Positions 3,070 through 5,513 of a stretch of DNA of 5,513 nt are shown here, piece by piece. Made by a program: the position numbers and the translations under genes. This stretch comes from Actinomycetes bacterium. Lineage in GTDB: Bacteria > Actinomycetota > Actinomycetes > Actinomycetales > Microbacteriaceae. The stretch is taken from the NCBI GenBank assembly GCA_023451265.1, contig JAEYAG010000240.1:1-5513 (forward strand), in the 5' to 3' direction. The notes beneath the pieces are model-generated. The model ran no database searches, had not been told where the DNA came from, and saw only the letters and a list, made by a program, of their open reading frames with translations. The first letter of the stretch is position 1. Each line of letters begins with the position of its first letter.

Positions 3070-5513
3070 GTGTCGACCCTAGCCCGCGGGGTCGCCACCG
3101 GCTTTGCGCGACGCAGCGACCGCAGCAGCGCTCGCCCGACGAGCGCGAGCCCGACGACCGTCGTGACGGCGCGGAGGGTGTCCCAGCTGAGCGTGGAGGT
3201 CAGCAGCGAGTACACGAGGAAGTTGCCCAGGTTCTCGCCGAGGGAGCCGCCGGGCACGTACGAGATGCTGGTGTCCGCGCCGACGGCGAACGGCCAGAAC
3301 CACATGTTCATGATGAGGCCGAACACGTAAGAGGCGACGATGCCGTAGGTGGCGAGCAGGACGATCTCGGCGACGCCGCGCACGCGCCGGGGGAGCACGC
3401 CCGCTCCGGCGCCGACCCAGCCGCACGCGAACATCTGGAACGGCAGCCATGGACCGACGCCGCCCCACATGATCGCGGAGAGGGCGATGGATGCTGTGCC
3501 CAGCAGCAGCCCGAACCGGGGGCCGAAGGCGCGCCCCGCGAGGATCAGCAGCACGAACAGGGCCTCCACCCCGCCGACGCCGGTGCTCGCGATCCGGATC
3601 GCCGCGCCGATCGCGGCGAGGACCGCGAGCAGCGCGAGGGTATGCGCCGAGCGCACGCTCGCATCGAGTGCGGCGAGCACGAGCACGACCGCGAGGGGCG
3701 CGAGCGCCAGAGCGATGTACGGAACCGCGGCCTGCGCCTGCGCCGGAACGGCGCTCGCGACGAGCGGCCAGAGGAAGGCGGCCGCCGCCGCGAGGTTCGC
3801 CCCGACGAGCGCCGGCGTGCGCCAGCCGCGGACACCTCTCGCGCGCGGCGCAGGGTGCGGCGCGGGCTCGGGCTGGGGTTGGCGCTCCCGTTCGCGTTCG
3901 CGCTCGCGCGGAGATCTGCGCTTCTTCGGAGCGATCGCCGCGGATTGGTCCGCAGAACTGCAGATCTCCGAAGTTATGAGGGCAGGTGCGGGGGCAGGCA
4001 CAGGCGCAGGCGCGAGCGCAGGCACAGCCGCGGAGTCGAGCACACCGGCATGCATCCGCAGGGTACGGTCGCCCAGGCGGGCGAACGCGGCGTCGTGGGT
4101 CGCGAAGAGCACGGCGGAGCCACCGGCGGCCTGCGCCACGATGGCGTCCGCGACGAGGCGCGAGGCGTCCGGGTCGAGACCCCGCGTCGGCTCATCGAGC
4201 AGCAGTGCGCGCGGCGCGCCCGCGGTCTGCACGACGATCGCGAGACAGCGGCGCTCGCCGGCGGACAGGTCGCGCGGATGCGCGCGCAGCCGCCGGGTGA
4301 GCGCGGGATCGGCTGCGTCGAGGCTCAGCAGGGCGCCGAAGCGCGTCGCCGTCGTGCCGGGAGCGAGCTTGTGACGCCGGTCCACGCGGCGGCACTCGGC
4401 CTGCACGCTGTCGCGCGTGAACAGCGCGTCGCTGTCGTCGGGGACGAGCGCGATGCCTCCGGCGTCGGCGCCGGTCGCCAGCGCGACCAGCAGACTCGAC
4501 TTGCCGGCGCCGTTGGGCCCACGAAGGGCGACGATCTCCCCGCGGCACAGGGTGAGCGAGGCGTCAGCGACCACGACCCGATCGCCGTGGCGCACCGCGA
4601 GGTCGGTCACGGTGAGGGCGGGGGGCCGGGCGGCTTGTGGCGAACTCCTTCGGTCCGGGCTGCGTCGGTGCCCGTCCGGCCCGATCGGGGCGAATGCCGA
4701 ACGGATCGAAGGAGTTGGCGACGCCGCCGCCATCTCGGCAACAGCGCCGCCCGCCACCGTCAGCCACCGGTCGGCCACGCCGGAGAACTCGTCGGCGCGG
4801 TGCTCCGCCACCACGACGCAGATCCCGGCCTCGTGCGCGAGCGCGCCCAGCAGCGCGACGATTCGCTCGCGCGCGGCCGCGTCGAGATCGGCGAGCGGCT
4901 CATCGACGAGCAGCAGGATGGGCTGCTCGACGATCGCCGCCGCGATCGCGACGAGCGTCGCCTCGCCGGCCGACAGCCCCCGCAGGTCGCGGTCGAGCAG
5001 CGCCGTCACCCCGACACGGTCGGCGACCTCGCGCACGCGTGCGTCGATCAGCACGCGCGCGACACCGCGGAGCTCGAGCGCGAGGCCGATCTCGTCCGCG
5101 ACGCGACCCGTCGCGAACGCGGCACGCGGATGCTGCAGCACGACGCCCACGCCTCGCGCCACATCGCGCGGGGGCACCTCGCCGCGGTCGTGCCCGACGA
5201 CCCTCACGGACCCCGCGGTCCAGCCGCCGTCGACGTGCGCGTGCAGTCCGCTGAGCACGCGCAGCAGCGTCGTCTTCCCCGACCCCGTGGCGCCGGTCAG
5301 CACGGTGAGGGTCCCGGGGGAGAGGTCGAAGTGCGGCACGGTCACGACCGGTGCCGCGCCTGCCGTTCCGAACCCGGCGGCGGCCTCCCGCAGCGCGACC
5401 GGATGCCGGCACTCGCCCGCCAGCTCGCGCCCGGCGTACCCCCGCAGCTCGAGCGCTGCGGCGACCGCGGTCGCCCGTTCCAGGGTGTGCTCCAGGACGG
5501 GGGCGAGCAGCCG
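3066..5513 (-). CDS. Fused ECF transporter: EcfT tail, two ABC ATPases and S component (5' partial)
   Basis: An 815-residue partial protein, open through the right edge. Residue 1 is the codon at 5511-5513. Residues 1-30 (LERATAVAAALELRGYAG) match the coupling helix of EcfT/CbiQ, whose A-x-x-R-G contacts the ATPases. ATPase 1: Walker A GATGSGKT (74-81), Q127, signature LSAGE (180-184), Walker B LLLVDEP with D204/E205, H238. A linker follows (about 262-297). ATPase 2: Walker A GPNGAGKS (332-339), signature LSAGE (416-420), LLLDEP with D440/E441, H473, but Asp359 in place of the Q-loop Gln. A Pro/Ala and Arg/Glu-rich linker (about 493-565) leads to about eight membrane helices resembling an S component (GGVGPWLPFQM, 684-694; LIMNMWFWPF, 733-742). 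ECF systems import vitamins or metals with ATP; the substrate here is unknown. I rejected the GTG at 5345 as a start because it would cut off the first strand of ATPase 1. Confidence 0.9.
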   Translation of the reverse strand, partial: RLLAPVLEHTLERATAVAAALELRGYAGRELAGECRHPVALREAAAGFGTAGAAPVVTVPHFDLSPGTLTVLTGATGSGKTTLLRVLSGLHAHVDGGWTAGSVRVVGHDRGEVPPRDVARGVGVVLQHPRAAFATGRVADEIGLALELRGVARVLIDARVREVADRVGVTALLDRDLRGLSAGEATLVAIAAAIVEQPILLLVDEPLADLDAAARERIVALLGALAHEAGICVVVAEHRADEFSGVADRWLTVAGGAVAEMAAASPTPSIRSAFAPIGPDGHRRSPDRRSSPQAARPPALTVTDLAVRHGDRVVVADASLTLCRGEIVALRGPNGAGKSSLLVALATGADAGGIALVPDDSDALFTRDSVQAECRRVDRRHKLAPGTTATRFGALLSLDAADPALTRRLRAHPRDLSAGERRCLAIVVQTAGAPRALLLDEPTRGLDPDASRLVADAIVAQAAGGSAVLFATHDAAFARLGDRTLRMHAGVLDSAAVPALAPAPVPAPAPALITSEICSSADQSAAIAPKKRRSPRERERERERQPQPEPAPHPAPRARGVRGWRTPALVGANLAAAAAFLWPLVASAVPAQAQAAVPYIALALAPLAVVLVLAALDASVRSAHTLALLAVLAAIGAAIRIASTGVGGVEALFVLLILAGRAFGPRFGLLLGTASIALSAIMWGGVGPWLPFQMFACGWVGAGAGVLPRRVRGVAEIVLLATYGIVASYVFGLIMNMWFWPFAVGADTSISYVPGGSLGENLGNFLVYSLLTSTLSWDTLRAVTTVVGLALVGRALLRSLRRAKPVATPRARVDT
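3076..3081 (-). promoter_or_regulatory. Candidate -10 element (TAGGGT) for leaderless ABM transcript
   Basis: Minus-strand TAGGGT, then CGACAC, then the ATG at 3069: the same TANNNT-N6-ATG arrangement as two other genes in the window. It lies inside the last codons of the transporter gene. The alternative reading is that AGGG, 7 bases before the ATG, is a weak ribosome-binding site. The two roles cannot be separated by eye. Confidence 0.45.
3882..3908 (-). repeat. Short tandem repeat encoding alternating Arg-Glu
   Basis: Alternating CGC/CGG and GAA/GAG codons encode RERERERER in the linker between ATPase 2 and the S module. On the plus strand it reads as a run of TTCGCG/CTCGCG units. Such a 6-base repeat is prone to slippage, so its length probably varies among strains. 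The charged stretch is likely helical or disordered and lies on the cytoplasmic side of the first S-module helix. Confidence 0.8.
3909..3973. repeat. Palindromic element in the ATPase 2-S linker
   Basis: An 11-base perfect inverted repeat, CGGAGATCTGC (3909-3919) and GCAGATCTCCG (3960-3970), encloses about 40 bases. A second pair overlaps it: CTTCGGAG (3924-3931) with CTCCGAAG (3966-3973). An inner hairpin GCGGA-TTGG-TCCGC lies at 3940-3953. The segment encodes about 22 residues (TSEICSSADQSAAIAPKKRR region) unlike the Pro/Ala and Arg/Glu tracts on either side, and is visibly less GC-rich. It looks like an in-frame insertion of a small palindromic element. Whether copies exist elsewhere in the genome cannot be seen here. 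Confidence 0.6.
3978..4031 (-). repeat. Low-complexity Pro-Ala repeat tract
   Basis: A degenerate repeat of GCAGGC/GCGGGG-like hexamers on the plus strand encodes AAVPALAPAPVPAPAPAL. It forms the first part of the linker after ATPase 2. Pro-Ala tracts of this kind make extended, flexible tethers. The repetitive DNA probably arose by slippage. Confidence 0.75.
4641..4718. repeat. Imperfect inverted repeat in the ATPase 1-ATPase 2 linker
   Basis: The arms CGAACTCCTTCGGTCCG (4641-4657) and CGGATCGAAGGAGTTGG (4702-4718) are reverse complements with 2 mismatches in 17. The loop is about 44 bases and contains the palindrome CCCGATCGGG (4680-4689). The segment encodes the linker joining the two ATPase domains (PTPSIRSAFAPIGPDGHRR region), where no conserved ABC sequence is expected. 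The opposite-strand frames at the two ends read almost the same peptide (ANSFGP and ANSFDP), which shows the near-symmetry. It may be an inserted palindromic element or a structured mRNA segment. Confidence 0.55.

Noticed and set aside
3349..4374. A 341-codon plus-strand open frame opposite the transporter
   Set aside because: It runs opposite recognisable ABC motifs and encodes Ala/Ser/Arg-rich sequence. It is a shadow of the minus-strand gene.
5343..5345. GTG as the start of the transporter gene
   Set aside because: The same frame is open to the window edge. Starting here would remove the first beta-strand of ATPase 1 and the EcfT-like coupling helix just upstream.

Overview
The window is very GC-rich, tightly packed DNA with codon use and gene families typical of a high-GC actinobacterium. 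Microbacteriaceae, such as Microbacterium, is my best guess, but that is inference and not a database result. One gene lies on the plus strand and enters from the left edge: the C-terminal end of cobalamin-dependent methionine synthase (metH). Everything else lies on the minus strand and is transcribed right to left, toward metH. I see no RNA genes, insertion sequences or CRISPR arrays, and no gene-free stretch over 100 bases.

In transcription order, the minus-strand cluster has six genes. (1) A very large ECF-type vitamin/metal transporter polypeptide runs in from the right edge and ends at 3066. The visible 815 residues contain the tail of an EcfT (transmembrane coupling) module, two ABC ATPase domains and a membrane S (substrate-binding) module in one frame. 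(2) A small antibiotic-biosynthesis-monooxygenase-fold (ABM) protein overlaps the transporter stop as ATGA. (3) A small double zinc-motif protein follows. (4) A roughly 8-TM membrane protein of unknown function comes next. (5) A GNAT-family N-acetyltransferase follows it. (6) A 4-TM membrane protein has a coding tail that runs about 86 bases into the 3' end of metH on the opposite strand.

The transporter is the only gene group with a clear shared job: T, A, A' and S together make a complete ECF importer, and here they appear to be one chain. Three points about it deserve attention: the T module is fused to the ATPases, the second ATPase has a shortened nucleotide-binding subdomain with Asp where the Q-loop Gln should be, and both long interdomain linkers contain inverted-repeat DNA, as if palindromic elements had been inserted in frame.

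The small downstream genes share a start architecture. Three have TANNNT exactly 6 bases before the ATG, which would give leaderless transcripts starting at the A of the start codon, and a fourth has a near match. These genes may therefore each have their own promoter and not depend on one long operon, even though they are separated by only 9 to 25 bases.
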